This document shows, in pieces, positions 42,459 to 50,772 of a stretch of 64,000 nt of DNA. Source of the stretch: Hamadaea tsunoensis DSM 44101. GTDB lineage: Bacteria > Actinomycetota > Actinomycetes > Mycobacteriales > Micromonosporaceae. The stretch spans positions 1 through 64,000 of the forward strand of contig NZ_AUAX01000020.1 in assembly GCF_000428945.1 (NCBI RefSeq), written 5' to 3'. The number at the start of each line of letters is the position of its first letter. Positions within the stretch are counted from its first letter, which is position 1. The translations under genes were made by a program, and so were the position numbers. The notes beneath the pieces were generated by a model, which made no database searches, was not told the DNA's origin, and worked only from the letters and a program-made list of their open reading frames with translations.

Positions 42459-43523
42459 ATGAGCAGGAAACGCTGGGCCGCCTGGGCCGCGGCCCTCGTG
42501 CTCGCCGCCGGTGGCACCGCACTGGTCGCCGACCCGGCCGGCGCCGCCGTCCCCGACCGGTTCGGCTTCGCGCTCTGGTACGGCGGCGCCGTGTCGCAGG
42601 CGTACCCGCCGGCCACCTCGGTCAGCCCGCTCACGCCCGGCCGCTGGATGGTCAAGTTCCCCGGACAGGGCATCGCCGGCGGCGTCGTGCACGTCACGGC
42701 CGTCCAGGACGCCCTGTCGTCGCCGCCCGGCCGGTTCTGCCAGGCCGAGAAGTGGGGACCGGACAGCTCGGTGCCGCCGAACGAGATCGTCTACGTCTCG
42801 TGCTGGCGTACGACGAACGTCCTCGATCCGCTGCCCGGCTTCTCGGTGCAGTTCGCCCGCAGCTCCGGCGCCATCGGCGGCGGCCTGTACGGGTACATGT
42901 TCAACGACGCGGGCTGCGCGATCATCACGAACTACACCACGCTCGGCTTCGGCACCACCTGTACGCACGTCGGACTCGGCCAGTACGCGATCGGGTTCAC
43001 CGGACTCGGTTCGGCCGGCCCGCAGGATGGCGGCATCCAGGTCACCGCGGTCAACTCGTCGGCCGGCGCCCGGTGCAAGCCGGTGAGCTGGCAGTCGTCC
43101 CCGAACGGCCAGTTCTTCAAGATCTGGTGCTTCAACGCGGCCGGCGCGTTCACCGACAACGCCTTCACCTCGACGTACCAGCTGAAGCGGTCGCTCTACG
43201 GGCCGGCCTTCCCGCCCAACCGGTTCGGCTACGTCTGGGACATGCCCGGCGCCGGGCCGCCGTCGACGAACTTCAACTCGATCGCCGGCAGCAACGGCGT
43301 GGGCGGCGGCGCTCCCGTGTGGACGATCAAGTACTACAGCCTCGCGGCGAGCCTGCCCGGCAACGCGCAGGTGACGGCGTACGGGCCGAACAACTTCTTC
43401 TGCGGGCTGCACAAACCGTGGTTCACCGCCGGCACCGACATCGTCGCGCAGATCAACTGCTTCGACGCGGCGGGCAACCCGGTCGCGGCCGGCTGGACGA
43501 GCAGCTACTCGTCCCAGGTCTGA
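42459..43523 (+). CDS. Secreted repeat-containing protein of unknown function
   Basis: 354 residues with GAAAGGAG upstream. Signal peptide to about residue 30 (...PAGAAVPD). The mature protein has three similar ~110-residue blocks, each with an RFG(F/Y) start, a central VTAV/VTAYG strand and a conserved C...W/F (RFGFALWYGG, YGYMFNDAG, RFGYVWDMPG; CWRTTN, CFNAAG, CFDAAG). I see no catalytic motif. It is probably a beta-sandwich surface or exported protein. Followed by a strong terminator. Confidence 0.7.
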   Translation: MSRKRWAAWAAALVLAAGGTALVADPAGAAVPDRFGFALWYGGAVSQAYPPATSVSPLTPGRWMVKFPGQGIAGGVVHVTAVQDALSSPPGRFCQAEKWGPDSSVPPNEIVYVSCWRTTNVLDPLPGFSVQFARSSGAIGGGLYGYMFNDAGCAIITNYTTLGFGTTCTHVGLGQYAIGFTGLGSAGPQDGGIQVTAVNSSAGARCKPVSWQSSPNGQFFKIWCFNAAGAFTDNAFTSTYQLKRSLYGPAFPPNRFGYVWDMPGAGPPSTNFNSIAGSNGVGGGAPVWTIKYYSLAASLPGNAQVTAYGPNNFFCGLHKPWFTAGTDIVAQINCFDAAGNPVAAGWTSSYSSQV

Positions 43524-43531
43524 AGTGATCG

Positions 43532-43565
43532 TGAACGCCCGGCTGGATCCCGCCGGGCGTTCACG
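43532..43565. terminator. Bidirectional terminator
   Basis: GTGAACGCCCGGC / GCCGGGCGTTCAC, 13-bp perfect stem, 8-nt loop, ending at the prfH stop. Confidence 0.85.
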
Positions 43566-44171
43566 TCAGGGCTTCTCGGTGCGTACCGGGTTGCCGCGGA
43601 CCAGGTCGTCGTGGATCTGCCAGCGCGCCGTGACCGCCGCCCGGCCGGCCGCCTCGTCCCCCTGGGCCAGTTTGCGGCGGATCAGGTCGACGGCGAGGCG
43701 CCGGTTCTGGCTGAACTGCCGCTCGGTGTCCACCACGACGACCGTCCCGGTAGGACGGTGCGTCGCGCGTACCGCCGTGCTGGCCTTGTTGCGGTGCTGA
43801 CCGCCGGGCCCGCCCGTGCGGCACGGCACGAACTCGATGTCCGCCTCGTCGAACCGGGTCGTCTCGACGCGTACCGAGCACTGCTCGGCGATGACGTACC
43901 AGTTCTTGCGGCCCGTCGAGCGGTAGGGGCTCGGCGCCTGCCAGCACAGCGTCCCCGTCCACGCGTCCGCGAAGGGCTGCGCGTCCGTGCCGCCGATGCG
44001 CAGCAGGACCGATCGGAAGGTCCCCGGCCGGTCGCCCGCCACGGTCTCCTCCCGGTGCACGGTCAGGTGCCGGCGCGCGGCCTCCGCTTCGAGCCGGGCG
44101 GCCAGGCCCGCCACGGCCCAGGTGCACTCCTGCGGCCCGCGTCCGGCCGACATCAGCAGGTGTACGCTCAT
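43566..44171 (-). CDS. prfH: Peptide chain release factor H
   Basis: 201 residues, short for a release factor. The peptidyl-tRNA hydrolysis motif is GGPGGQHRNKASTAVRATHRPTG (GGQ). There is no PxT/SPF stop-codon reader, as expected for PrfH. The ATG overlaps the rtcB stop. PrfH recognises ribosomes cut at the 16S decoding centre and frees the stalled peptide, after which the partner RtcB rejoins the rRNA. The two genes thus form a ribosome-rescue-and-repair unit against RNA-cleaving toxins. Confidence 0.93.
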   Translation of the reverse strand: MSVHLLMSAGRGPQECTWAVAGLAARLEAEAARRHLTVHREETVAGDRPGTFRSVLLRIGGTDAQPFADAWTGTLCWQAPSPYRSTGRKNWYVIAEQCSVRVETTRFDEADIEFVPCRTGGPGGQHRNKASTAVRATHRPTGTVVVVDTERQFSQNRRLAVDLIRRKLAQGDEAAGRAAVTARWQIHDDLVRGNPVRTEKP

Positions 44172-45304
44172 CGCCGCCGCCGGCCCTGCTCGGCCGTATC
44201 GCCGAGCGTCTTGTAGGTGACGAGCGGGACGGTCGCCGCGATGACGGTGGCGAGGCCGTGCTCGACGAGATCGCCGACCACCTGCTCGATCCGCTTGTAC
44301 GCGGCCGGCGCCTCCTCGAACAGCAGCTGCCGGTCCCCGCAGACCACGTAGGAGCCGAGCGGCGTCCGGCTGAGCTCCTCGACGGTGTGCTTGGCCTTGT
44401 TGCGGCGCAAGGCATCCGCCCGCGACATCTTGCGGCCGGCCCCGTGGGCGACCGAGTGGTTCGCCTCGGCACCGGCGTGCCCGGCGACCAGGAAGGAACG
44501 CGTACCCCGGGTGCCGGCGATCAGCACGTCCTTGCCGTCGCCCGGGGCGGCCCCCTTGCGGTGCAGATACGCGCCGTCGCGTACCTCGACGGAGTTGTGG
44601 CACAGGTCGACGACGGGCGTGCCGTCCGCGATGTCCCCGCCGAGAGCGCGGGCGACCCGGGTCGCGATCAGCCGCCGGTTGAGGTGCCCCCAGGCGACCG
44701 CCTCGTCGTGCCGGGCCAGGTACGCGTCCGGATCCGGGGCCGGTCCGGCGCCGTGGACCTCGGTGTGCTCCCGCAGGATCCGCTCGCCGAGACCGCGGGA
44801 GCCACTGTGGACGATGAGGACGAGGTCGCCGCCGGACAGGCCGAGGCGGGCCGCGTGGCCGTGGTCGCGTACGTCGTCGATGCGGGCCAGTTCGACGAAG
44901 TGGTTGCCCCGGCCCACGGTGCCGAGCCCGTCGCGGTGGCCGGCCGGGATGCCGCCGTCGACCACGGACCAGGCCAGGTCGTCCGGTTCGGGCGTACGGT
45001 CGAGGTCGGGGAAGCGCGCGGCGAGCTTCTCCGGCGCCACCCGCTTGAGGCGGATGGGGAAGACCGCGATGCCGCAGCCGATGTCGGAGCCGACGAGCAG
45101 CGGGTAGAGCACGGTCGAGGACATGGCCGCGCCGATCGGCGCGCCCTTGCCCGGATGCAGGTCGGGCATGCCCGCGACGTGCCGCATGCCGTCGAGGGCG
45201 GCGACCTGGCGGCACTGGTCGAGGGCGTCGGACTCGATCCAGCTGGCGGGGGAGGCGAACACGGTGACAGAGGCCGCTGGGGACGCCAAGGGCTGCTGAG
45301 ACAA
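44168..45304 (-). CDS. rtcB: RtcB-type RNA ligase, partner of PrfH
   Basis: 378 residues, shorter than housekeeping RtcB (~480) as expected for the PrfH-linked (RtcB2) type. Metal and guanylate motifs: DLHPGKGAPIGAA, GSDIGCGIAVF (Cys ligand), GRGNHFVELA, VHSGSRGLGERI, and HGAGRKMSRADA with the GMP-forming His. It joins 2',3'-cyclic phosphate and 5'-OH RNA ends with GTP and Mn2+. Overlaps prfH by 4 bp. No archease gene in view. Confidence 0.95.
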   Translation of the reverse strand: MSQQPLASPAASVTVFASPASWIESDALDQCRQVAALDGMRHVAGMPDLHPGKGAPIGAAMSSTVLYPLLVGSDIGCGIAVFPIRLKRVAPEKLAARFPDLDRTPEPDDLAWSVVDGGIPAGHRDGLGTVGRGNHFVELARIDDVRDHGHAARLGLSGGDLVLIVHSGSRGLGERILREHTEVHGAGPAPDPDAYLARHDEAVAWGHLNRRLIATRVARALGGDIADGTPVVDLCHNSVEVRDGAYLHRKGAAPGDGKDVLIAGTRGTRSFLVAGHAGAEANHSVAHGAGRKMSRADALRRNKAKHTVEELSRTPLGSYVVCGDRQLLFEEAPAAYKRIEQVVGDLVEHGLATVIAATVPLVTYKTLGDTAEQGRRRR

Positions 45305-45814
45305 GAAGGACTCACTTCACGGTGTGATGGGGCGACGTAGGAAGATCCCGGCGCGCGGCAGCGAGGGCCGCGAGGGCAGCGGGTGTCAGGAAGCGGGGTA
45401 AGGCGCTCAGTACGTCATGCCCGAGAGCATGCCTGGGCTCTGACCTCGCGGGCAACCGAATTTCGACACCCTATGTAGCGGACGCACTTACGCTGGGTCG
45501 CCTCACGCCGGGCCCCGACTCCCACAACGACCCGGTCGGGGAGTTCGACCTGCAGATGACTGCGGCCGGGTTGACCTGCGTCTATACCGGGTCGACATCG
45601 TCCACTAGGGATGATCCACATACGTTTCCGCAGCCCTTGGGGCACAACGAGTTTCGTGTTCCCCGGTACTTGACATGCGTACGACGTTTGAATAATCTCA
45701 AGCGTAGTTCCAGAGATGAACGAAGGAACGAAGTAAAACGTAAGGCGCAACTACAGCGACTCGCCCGGTCCGGGATCCCGATTCCGGCAGGGCGGCCCAG
45801 AGGAGGTGCACACC
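45305..45814 (+). promoter_or_regulatory. Intergenic region with promoter of the thiopeptide cluster
   Basis: 510 bp without a credible gene, divergent between rtcB and the precursors. It contains a textbook promoter: TTGACA (45670-45675), a 17-nt spacer and TAATCT (45693-45698), giving a ~120-nt leader before precursor 1. Its lower GC near the promoter and the near-consensus boxes stand out from the rest of the window. Nothing else (tRNA, riboswitch) was recognised. Confidence 0.75.
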
Positions 45815-46000
45815 ATGGCCGAAGGCTCGATCACCTGGGATCTGGTCCCCGAGTACGACTTCGCGTTCGACCTCGATGACCTCGACCTTGGCCCGCTGAC
45901 GGTCACGGCGATGCGCGATTCGATGGCGCTGCCCGAGACCGGAGCGTCCTGGGTCAACACGAGCGGCAACGCCTCGTGCTCGTGCTGCTACGTCACCTAG
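45815..46000 (+). CDS. Thiopeptide precursor 1 (lactazole-like)
   Basis: 61 residues with AGGAGG 8 nt before the ATG. Leader (about 44 residues) is acidic, with LDDLDLGPLTVTAMRDSMALPETGA, very close to the LazA leader motif (LDLSELTVTSLRDTVALPENGA, recalled). Core after TGA is SWVNTSGNASCSCCYVT (17 residues). As in lactazole it opens with Ser-Trp and has a Ser at position 12 before Cys-13, so dehydro residues at 1 and 12 could form the pyridine, with thiazoles from Cys11, 13 and 14. The tail Tyr-Val-Thr stays outside the ring. Structure is a prediction. Confidence 0.93.
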   Translation: MAEGSITWDLVPEYDFAFDLDDLDLGPLTVTAMRDSMALPETGASWVNTSGNASCSCCYVT

Positions 46001-46088
46001 GCCGTGTACGTAGCCGCACACCGCAACACCCCCGCAACACCTGCACCGCCTGGTACATCCCCCCAACCCCTCACCAAGGAGGTGAATC

Positions 46089-46280
46089 ATGTCGAACGAA
46101 GACTTCAACGTCGAGGAGCTGGAGCTCGACGAGATCGCGGTGACCTCGATCCGCGACTCGGCCGCCCTGCCGGAGACCGGCGCGTCGTCGGGCAGCTCGA
46201 GCAGCAGCTCGTCCTCCTGCTGCGGCAGCTGCTCCTGCTGCGGATCCTGCGCGGACACGAACGAGCCGGCCGTCCAGTAA
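46089..46280 (+). CDS. Thiopeptide-type precursor 2 with poly-Ser core
   Basis: 63 residues with a strong AAGGAGGTGA site. Leader (about 32 residues) is acidic, VEELELDEIAVTSIRDSAALPETGA, matching precursor 1. The core is SSGSSSSSSSS, then CCGSCSCCGSC, then ADTNEPAVQ: eight serines in a row, then six cysteines in the motif CC-GSCSCC-GSC. With the same enzymes it could give many dehydroalanines plus five or six thiazoles. The ring-forming pair could be Ser1 with Ser11 (followed by Cys-Cys). Structure unknown; the polar tail resembles the removable follower of LazA (CAQPQDM). Confidence 0.92.
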   Translation: MSNEDFNVEELELDEIAVTSIRDSAALPETGASSGSSSSSSSSCCGSCSCCGSCADTNEPAVQ

Positions 46281-46374
46281 GGACTGTCCGGTCCGGACAC
46301 GGCCACCCGGCAGCGTCAGGGACTGCCCGGTAGCCGACAACCATGCACCTTCGAGGTGCGACAGCACACAGGCC

Positions 46375-46405
46375 CAGGGGACGCAGGCGTCGCTTGCGTC
46401 CCCTG
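46375..46405 (+). terminator. Attenuator hairpin between precursors and enzymes
   Basis: CAGGGGACGCA / TGCGTCCCCTG, 11-bp perfect stem, 9-nt loop, 22 nt before the transporter start. Typical of RiPP operons where precursors need more transcript than enzymes. Confidence 0.7.
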
Positions 46406-46427
46406 GCGTATCCGCGAGGAGACAGTT

Positions 46428-47363
46428 GTGACAGTCATCGCACAGCTCGACCACGTCACCAAGACCTATGGTCAGGTTGTCGCGCTGGACGCGGTCAGCC
46501 TGACGGTTCCGGCCGGGGTGACAGCCGTCCTCGGTCCCAACGGGGCCGGCAAGTCCACCATGATCGAGATCCTGGCCGGCCTGCGCAGCCCCAGCGGCGG
46601 GCAGCTCAAGGTGCTCGGCGGCGACCCGACCACGCTGGCCATCAAGGCCCGCATCGGGCTCACCCCGCAGCGTACGGCCCTGCCCTGGCGGCTCACCGTC
46701 GCCGAGACCCTGGACCTGATCGGGGCGCACTACCCGGCCCCCATCCCGCGGTCCGTCATCGTCGAGACCCTCGGCCTCGGCGCGTTCCTCAACAAGCGCA
46801 ACGGCACCCTGTCCGGTGGACAGCGGCGCCGGGTGGCGCTGGGCGCGGCCCTCATCGGCGCGCCCGACCTGCTGTTCCTCGACGAGCCCACCACGGGCCT
46901 GGACACGGACTCCCGTAACCAGCTGTGGTCGGCGATCAGCGCGGTCGCGGCCCAGGGCCGGTCCGTGCTGCTCACCACGCACGACATGATCGAGGCGGAG
47001 CACCTCGCCGAGAACGTCATCGTCATCGCGGGCGGCCAGGTCGCCCGGGAAGGCGAGATCGAGGAGGTCATCGCCCAGGTCGGCCTGCACCTGGTGGAGG
47101 CCGACGTGCCGGAGGGGACGTCGGAACTGACGTTCGCGACGGTCCACGCCGAGCGCGTCGAGCGGATCGGCTCCCGCGTACGCATCTACACCGCGGATCC
47201 GGACGCCACCGTCCGGGCCCTCGTCGTCGACCGCGTTCCGTTCCGGGGCATCCGGGTGGACCGCGTCGGCCTGGAGGAGGCCATCCGCGCCATCACCGCC
47301 ACCGACGCCGACGCACCGGTCAGCCCGGCCGTCGGCCAGATCACGGAGAAGGTGGCCCGATGA
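46428..47363 (+). CDS. ABC transporter ATP-binding protein
   Basis: 311 residues from GTG (GAGGAG 3 nt further upstream region). Walker A GPNGAGKSTMIEIL (about 37), Q-loop LTPQRTALPWR, signature LSGGQRRRVALGAAL (about 128), Walker B LLFLDEPTTGLD. The last ~90 residues form an extra domain, typical of ABC-2 drug exporters. With the next gene it forms a two-component exporter, probably for the thiopeptide and self-protection. 4-bp overlap with the permease. Confidence 0.95.
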   Translation: MTVIAQLDHVTKTYGQVVALDAVSLTVPAGVTAVLGPNGAGKSTMIEILAGLRSPSGGQLKVLGGDPTTLAIKARIGLTPQRTALPWRLTVAETLDLIGAHYPAPIPRSVIVETLGLGAFLNKRNGTLSGGQRRRVALGAALIGAPDLLFLDEPTTGLDTDSRNQLWSAISAVAAQGRSVLLTTHDMIEAEHLAENVIVIAGGQVAREGEIEEVIAQVGLHLVEADVPEGTSELTFATVHAERVERIGSRVRIYTADPDATVRALVVDRVPFRGIRVDRVGLEEAIRAITATDADAPVSPAVGQITEKVAR

Positions 47364-48115
47364 AGCACGTCTTCCGGCACGCCCTCGCCCATGCGCGCGA
47401 CACGATGCGCATGCCCATCTACTGGATCCCCGCGCTGTTCTTCCCGCTGCTGTTCTTCGTCCTCTTCGGATACACGACGGCCCACCGGCTGTCGCAGCTC
47501 GGGTTGGGCAGCGAGTACGTCATCACGCCGTTCCTGCTCTTCACGACCCTCAACGTCACGCTCGTCAGCCTCTCGGCCGGCGTCGCGGCGGACCGGGAGA
47601 ACCCGTGGGAGTCGCGGCTGCGCGTCCTGCCGATCCCGTCGCTGACGCGGTTCGCCGGGCGGCTGTTCTACATCCTCACCTTCAACCTGGTGAGCTGGAT
47701 CCCGCTGCTCACCCTGGCCAGTTTCACCACCACGATCAAGCTGCCGCTGTACCTGTGGCCGGCGTGGCTGGGCGGCGTACTGCTCGGGTCGATCCCGTTC
47801 GGGCTGCTCGGCATGGCCATCGGGTACCGGTTCGCGCCGCAGGCGGCCATGATGATCGCGAACATCATCTTCATGCTGTTCGCCTTCCTGGGCGGGCTCT
47901 TCCTGCCGTCCGACCAGCTGCCGAAGGCGGTCCAGCCGATCGTGCCGTTCCTGCCCACCCATGAGTACCAGCAGATCGTGCTGACCATCATCGGGCGGGC
48001 CGACCGCATCACCTCACCCGGCTGGACCATGGCCGTCCTCGGCGCGTGGACCCTGCTGTTCGCCCTGCTCGCCCGGACGGCGTTCCGGCGCGACGAGGGG
48101 GTGCGGTACGGATGA
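47360..48115 (+). CDS. ABC-2 transporter permease
   Basis: 251 residues, six predicted spans (IYWIPALFFPLLFFVLFGY, ITPFLLFTTLNVTLVSLS, LFYILTFNLVSWIPLLTLA, LPLYLWPAWLGGVLLGSIPFGLLGMAIG, MMIANIIFMLFAFLGGLFLP and a last span), with the ABC-2 motif PLLFFVLFG and the LGGLFLPSDQLPKA loop near span five. ATG overlaps the ATPase stop and its own stop overlaps the dehydratase start, so the transporter is translated together with the biosynthetic enzymes. Confidence 0.93.
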   Translation: MKHVFRHALAHARDTMRMPIYWIPALFFPLLFFVLFGYTTAHRLSQLGLGSEYVITPFLLFTTLNVTLVSLSAGVAADRENPWESRLRVLPIPSLTRFAGRLFYILTFNLVSWIPLLTLASFTTTIKLPLYLWPAWLGGVLLGSIPFGLLGMAIGYRFAPQAAMMIANIIFMLFAFLGGLFLPSDQLPKAVQPIVPFLPTHEYQQIVLTIIGRADRITSPGWTMAVLGAWTLLFALLARTAFRRDEGVRYG

Positions 48116-50772
48116 GCACCCAAGCCATCGCCGACGGCCCGCTCACGGACACCCCTCGCGACACGGAACTCGCGCCCTACGCCCTGGTCCGGCTGGCCGC
48201 CCTGCCGTACCCCGCCACGCCCGACGCGACCGCCGCCTTCCGGACGGCGTACGCACGGCTGGTCGAGGTCACCCGGGCGCTCGGCGGGACCGCGGCGGCC
48301 CTCGGCGACGCGCTGTACGCCAGCGCCGACGGGCACGACGCCGAGTTCCACCGCAAGGTGGTGCTGCCGCTGCGGCGGGACGTCCACAACGGACGGCTAC
48401 CGCGGCCCGTACTGCTGGACCAGCTCGGCGACCTGCCCGAGCGCGTACCCCAGCTGCGGGTCTGGCTCGACGCGATGGCCGAGGTGACCGCACTGCGCGG
48501 CACCGTCGCGCAGACGGCGCCCGAAGCGCTGTCCGCCGAGCGGGCGGCCCTCGCGGCCACCTGCTCGGCGGACCCGCTGCGCCGCGCGGTCACCCTCACG
48601 GGGGCGGATCTGCTGCGCGGCATCGACCGCGCGGCGGCGTGCGGCAGTACGCCGGACGCCCGCGCCCGCAAGGGAGAGCACAACGCGTTGCGCTACGCCC
48701 TGCGGGTCGACTCGAAGACGAGCCCGCTGTCCTGGTTCACGTATGTCGCGTGGGGACAGTGGGCGGCCGCCGACGAGACCGAGAACGTCCACGGCGAACC
48801 GGTCGCCGTCGCCCGGGCCAACCGGACCCTGCTGGCCAAGGTCGTCACCGCCGTGCAGGGCAACCTGCGCGACTCGATCGCGTACCGGCTGGCGCCGAGC
48901 ATCCGGGTCGACGGCGGCACCGTCAACTTCCGGCGGGACACCCCGCTCGGGTACGGCGACCGCATCGTGGCCGCCCGGGAGGAGGAGGTCGGGCTCGCGT
49001 ACTCGGCGCCGCTGGCGTTGATCGTCGCGCAGGCCCGGTCGGCGGGTCCGGCCGGTGTCACGCCGGCGTACCTCGCCGAGGTTCTGGCGGGGAAGCTGCC
49101 GGGGGAGCCCGAGCAGGTGGCCGCCAAGGCGCTGCGGTTCGTGCTCCAGGTGATCGACGGCGGCCTGCTCGCCCCGATCGCCCCGGCCAACCCGCAGGAC
49201 ATCGACGCGCTCACCACCACCGCCGGCTGGCTCGACCGGCACGGCGAGGCCGCGCTGGCGAACCTGCTGCGGCGGATCGAGACGGCCACCAATTCCTTTG
49301 TCGACCGGGCGACCGACGGCCGGATGGCCGCCCTCGCCGGGCTCAAGGAGCTGTGGCAGGAGGCGTTCGCCGAGGCGGGCGCCGACTGGATCGACGCGCC
49401 GGTGCTCAGCGAGGACGTCGGCATCCGTACGCCGCTGCGGCTGGGCAACGCCCACGGCCGCGACGCCGTGCAGGGCCTGGCGCGGCTGGCCACCCTGGTC
49501 GAGTTGTTCGACCAGTACCTGGTGTTCCGCCGGCTGGCCCGCGACCGGTTCGTCGCCGGCTACGGTGTCGGCGGGGCCACCCGCGACCTGGCCGGATTCG
49601 CCGTGCAGATGGGCGAGATCTGGAAGGCCGGCGGCCTGCTGTCGCTGTCGGGCGAGGTGAACGCGGCACCGGGGCAGGAGAGCCTGCTGACCCCTGAACT
49701 GCGCGAGCTCGCCGAGGCGCGGCGGCTGGTCGTCGAGGCCGTCGCCGCGTCCCGCCAGGAGAGCGACGCCGAGCTGTGGCTCACCGACGACATCACCGCG
49801 CTGGCCGAGGCCGCGATGCCCGCCTGGGTACGCTCCCGGCCGGCGTCGTACAGCTTCTTCGTCCAGCCCTACTCGGACGGTTCGCTCGACGGCGAGTCCA
49901 ACGGGGTCGTGCTGAACCACATCTACGCGGGCTGGGGCCGGTTCACGAGCCGCTTCCTGGACCTCGTCGCCCCTGAAGCCCGTGCCCAGGTCGCCGCCCA
50001 GGTACGCCGGGGCGTCGGCCCGGGTTCGCGGATCGCGCAGTTCCGCCCGGTCAACGGGTTCAACGCCAACCTGCATCCGCTGCTGGTCGGCGACGAGGTG
50101 GGGGAGGACCCCGCCTGGGCGAGCATCGCCGGGGAGGACATCGAGGTCGTCCACGACACCGAGACCGACCAGGTACGCCTGCGCGTCGACGGAACCTACC
50201 TGGACGTGCTCTACCTCGGGTTCCTCGTGCCGTTCATCCTGCCCGACCGGATGGTCCCGCTGTACCTGGACTTCTCGGCCGGCCTGGCGAGCATCAACCA
50301 CCTCGCCCCGGCCTCGAAGCGTCCGGACGGGACGGTCGTGTGGCCGCGGCTGCGCTACCGCGACATCGTCCTGACCCGCCGGGCCTGGCGGGTGCCGGCC
50401 GAGGACGTCGGCGCCCTGCAGCAGGAACTCGCCACCGCCGGGGACGTCCCGGCCGAGGCGGTCGCCGGCTGGCAGGCCCGCCACGGGCTGCCCCCGGAGG
50501 TGTTCCTCGGTCCGATCGGCACCGACATGAAGAGCGCCGACGATCTGGCCAAGTACGTCAACGCGCACAAACCGCAATTCGTCGACTTCGGCAACGCGCT
50601 GCATCTGCGTACGCTGTCGCGCCTGCTCGGCCGCCACGACGGCGGCGTACGCATCGAGGAGGCGCTGCCCGTGCCCGGCCGGGGCAACCCGGACGGCCGC
50701 GTGGTCGAACTCGTCACGGAGGTCTACCGAGCCCGCTCGCAGGCGGCCCACGACGAAGGGAGAGCCCGATGA
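48112..50772 (+). CDS. tRNA-dependent LanB-type dehydratase, N-terminal (glutamylation) protein (LazB-like)
   Basis: 886 residues. Starts MSTQAIADGPLTDTPRDTELAPYALVRLAALPYPATPD and has the Lant_dehydr_N pattern: SKTSPLSWFTYVAWGQWA (about 205), RRDTPLGYGDRI, PASYSFFVQPYSDG, RRGVGPGSRIAQFRPVNGFNANLHPLLV. There is no SpaB_C domain; elimination is supplied by the fusion protein at 56297, as in split thiopeptide dehydratases. It attaches Glu from Glu-tRNA to core Ser/Thr. Overlaps both neighbours by 4 bp. No codon-use oddities seen. Confidence 0.92.
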   Translation: MSTQAIADGPLTDTPRDTELAPYALVRLAALPYPATPDATAAFRTAYARLVEVTRALGGTAAALGDALYASADGHDAEFHRKVVLPLRRDVHNGRLPRPVLLDQLGDLPERVPQLRVWLDAMAEVTALRGTVAQTAPEALSAERAALAATCSADPLRRAVTLTGADLLRGIDRAAACGSTPDARARKGEHNALRYALRVDSKTSPLSWFTYVAWGQWAAADETENVHGEPVAVARANRTLLAKVVTAVQGNLRDSIAYRLAPSIRVDGGTVNFRRDTPLGYGDRIVAAREEEVGLAYSAPLALIVAQARSAGPAGVTPAYLAEVLAGKLPGEPEQVAAKALRFVLQVIDGGLLAPIAPANPQDIDALTTTAGWLDRHGEAALANLLRRIETATNSFVDRATDGRMAALAGLKELWQEAFAEAGADWIDAPVLSEDVGIRTPLRLGNAHGRDAVQGLARLATLVELFDQYLVFRRLARDRFVAGYGVGGATRDLAGFAVQMGEIWKAGGLLSLSGEVNAAPGQESLLTPELRELAEARRLVVEAVAASRQESDAELWLTDDITALAEAAMPAWVRSRPASYSFFVQPYSDGSLDGESNGVVLNHIYAGWGRFTSRFLDLVAPEARAQVAAQVRRGVGPGSRIAQFRPVNGFNANLHPLLVGDEVGEDPAWASIAGEDIEVVHDTETDQVRLRVDGTYLDVLYLGFLVPFILPDRMVPLYLDFSAGLASINHLAPASKRPDGTVVWPRLRYRDIVLTRRAWRVPAEDVGALQQELATAGDVPAEAVAGWQARHGLPPEVFLGPIGTDMKSADDLAKYVNAHKPQFVDFGNALHLRTLSRLLGRHDGGVRIEEALPVPGRGNPDGRVVELVTEVYRARSQAAHDEGRAR

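Noticed and set aside
45305-45669. Possible tRNA or riboswitch upstream of the thiopeptide promoter
   Set aside because: No cloverleaf, T-loop or known aptamer core could be found by eye.
46089-46280. Ser/Cys-rich peptide as a class I lanthipeptide precursor
   Set aside because: There is no LanC cyclase; YcaO, ocin-ThiF-like and azoline dehydrogenase genes plus the LazA-like leader point to a thiopeptide.
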